This document shows, in pieces, positions 48,457 through 49,395 of a DNA stretch of 49,395 nt. A program made the position numbers and the translations under genes. Below the pieces are notes generated by a model, which was not told the DNA's origin, made no database searches, and worked only from the letters and a program-made list of their open reading frames with translations. This DNA is from Chelativorans xinjiangensis (GTDB lineage Bacteria > Pseudomonadota > Alphaproteobacteria > Rhizobiales > Rhizobiaceae). Positions within the stretch are counted from its first letter, which is position 1. Every line of letters starts with the position of its first letter. Location of the stretch: NCBI RefSeq assembly GCF_009812055.1, contig NZ_WQNH01000035.1:1-49395 (forward strand), given 5' to 3'.

Positions 48457-49248
48457 CTACGCGCACACCCGGTTCCGCCCAAGCCGCTTGGCCTGGTAGA
48501 GCATCTTGTCGGCGCGGCGATAGAACTCGTCGACCGTCTCCTTGCCGTCCCAGACGGCCAGCCCCACGCTGGTGGTGATTTTGAGCCGCATGGTGCCGGC
48601 ATCCACGGTCAGCGCGGAAATCGCCTTGCGGATGCGCTCGGCAAGCTTCACCAGCGCGTCCTGGTTCATGTTCGGCGCCACGATGGCGAACTCCTCGCCG
48701 CCCAGCCGCGCCACCACGTCGTGATAGCGGGTCAGGTCCTTGAGGCAGCCGGACACGCGGCGCAGCACCTCGTCGCCGACATCGTGGCCGTGTGTGTCGT
48801 TCACCTGCTTGAAGTGGTCGAGATCGAGCACCATCAGCCCCACCGGCTTCTCGATACGGCCGAACTCCTGCAGGTACTCGCGCAATGCATCGTCGAAGAA
48901 GCGGCGGTTCTGGGTGCCGGTCAGGCTATCGGTGAGCGCTGCATGTTGCAGGGACTCCGAGCGCGCGCTGAGCGATTCCGTCATCGCCCGGAGCTTGCCC
49001 TCCTCGCGCACCTGCGTGCGGATAAGCGGGTAGATGAAGAACAGCCCGAAGATGATGGCCGTTGTCAAAAGAACGCCGGTGGTGAACAGAAGCCGCGCGA
49101 AATCGCTGAAATCGGTCGCCCCGCCGACAGTCGCCAGCTTGAGTGCATTGGTTCGCATGATGCCATAGGCGAAAAACAACAGCACGCCGGCACTGAAGAC
49201 CAAGGCGATGAAGACGAAAAATGCCGACTCCGCTTTGTGAAAACGCAT
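48457..49248 (-). CDS. Membrane-bound diguanylate cyclase (GGDEF)
   Basis: 263 aa. Two membrane helices (about 10-30 and 52-74) enclose a ~20-residue periplasmic loop; a short coiled linker (80-105) leads to the GGDEF domain. The active-site motif is GGEEF (183-187), and an inhibitory I-site RYHD (174-177) lies exactly five residues before it, so product feedback is expected. It should make cyclic di-GMP from two GTP. The loop is too small for a known sensor domain, so the input signal is unknown. Confidence 0.93.
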   Translation of the reverse strand: MRFHKAESAFFVFIALVFSAGVLLFFAYGIMRTNALKLATVGGATDFSDFARLLFTTGVLLTTAIIFGLFFIYPLIRTQVREEGKLRAMTESLSARSESLQHAALTDSLTGTQNRRFFDDALREYLQEFGRIEKPVGLMVLDLDHFKQVNDTHGHDVGDEVLRRVSGCLKDLTRYHDVVARLGGEEFAIVAPNMNQDALVKLAERIRKAISALTVDAGTMRLKITTSVGLAVWDGKETVDEFYRRADKMLYQAKRLGRNRVCA

Positions 49249-49395
49249 ACCCGACCCGCTCGCGCACTTTTACCACTTCTCTCATGCGGCACCTTACGGG
49301 AGGTTAACTGGCCTGCCCCTATGAGGTGGTCCAGTTTCAGTCTTAATGCATGATCGGCTTTCCGGCCATTGCCTGTGCAGATGGTGGTGCCGATC
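49249..49395. other. Intergenic region at the right edge
   Basis: 147 bp upstream of the diguanylate cyclase gene. It must hold that gene's promoter, but I see no convincing -35/-10 pair, RNA gene or coding frame. Confidence 0.4.

Overview
The window is a high-GC chromosomal segment whose gene content and order point to an alphaproteobacterium of the Hyphomicrobiales (Rhizobiales), most likely near Phyllobacteriaceae. This placement rests on remembered protein families and synteny (comEC/gltX/gltA, crcB/rluC/ATP12/rarA/degP, a csd-sufBCD-sufS-DUF59-iscA operon with an Irr-like box), not on a database search. Almost everything is core housekeeping. No prophage, insertion sequence, CRISPR array or integrase gene is visible.

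Layout. 1-130: tail of an upstream gene and its terminator. 130-1688: divergent HxlR regulator and NmrA/QorB-like oxidoreductase. 1685-7068: comEC, divergent from gltX, then gltA with a strong terminator. 7109-10521: an unrecognised gene, a DUF4212/sodium-solute symporter pair, and a YggT-like protein. 10601-17413: a leftward block of ATP12 chaperone, RluA-family pseudouridine synthase, DUF190, two CrcB fluoride channels, an LpxO-like hydroxylase, rarA and a DegP/Q protease. 17599-17949: DUF486 protein. 18011-33564: the whole S10-spc-alpha ribosomal cluster with secY, adk, rpoA and tuf, all leftward. 33739-35207: tRNA-Gly, tRNA-Tyr and tRNA-Thr, with rlmB on the other strand. 35472-38780: nadK, a DEAD-box helicase, a TfoX-like protein and a GFA-family protein. 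38783-45939: a seven-gene SUF iron-sulfur assembly operon. 46161-49248: alpha/beta hydrolase, tyrS and a membrane diguanylate cyclase.

Genes work together in four clear units. The ribosomal cluster makes ribosomal proteins plus the alpha subunit of RNA polymerase, the SecY translocon, adenylate kinase and EF-Tu. The SUF operon makes [Fe-S] clusters and has a good sigma70-like promoter with an iron-control-element-like palindrome over its expected start. The crcB-crcB-DUF190 trio is chained by ATGA overlaps and looks like a fluoride-export unit. HxlR and QorB-like genes form a probable redox-sensing pair.

The least ordinary content is between the genes: four families of short palindromic repeats. 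Family 1 (three copies) has two strong hairpins in inverted arrangement with GTGG/CCAC-type ends, resembling a REPIN, and one copy is a precise deletion derivative. Family 2 (two copies exactly 1500 bp apart) flanks tyrS. Family 3 is a heptanucleotide tandem array in an inverted repeat, with a degenerate copy inside the ribosomal cluster. Family 4 is a two-hairpin element inside the SUF operon. The junction tRNA-Tyr/tRNA-Gly/tuf/rpsJ also suggests an ancestral rearrangement through duplicated tuf genes.
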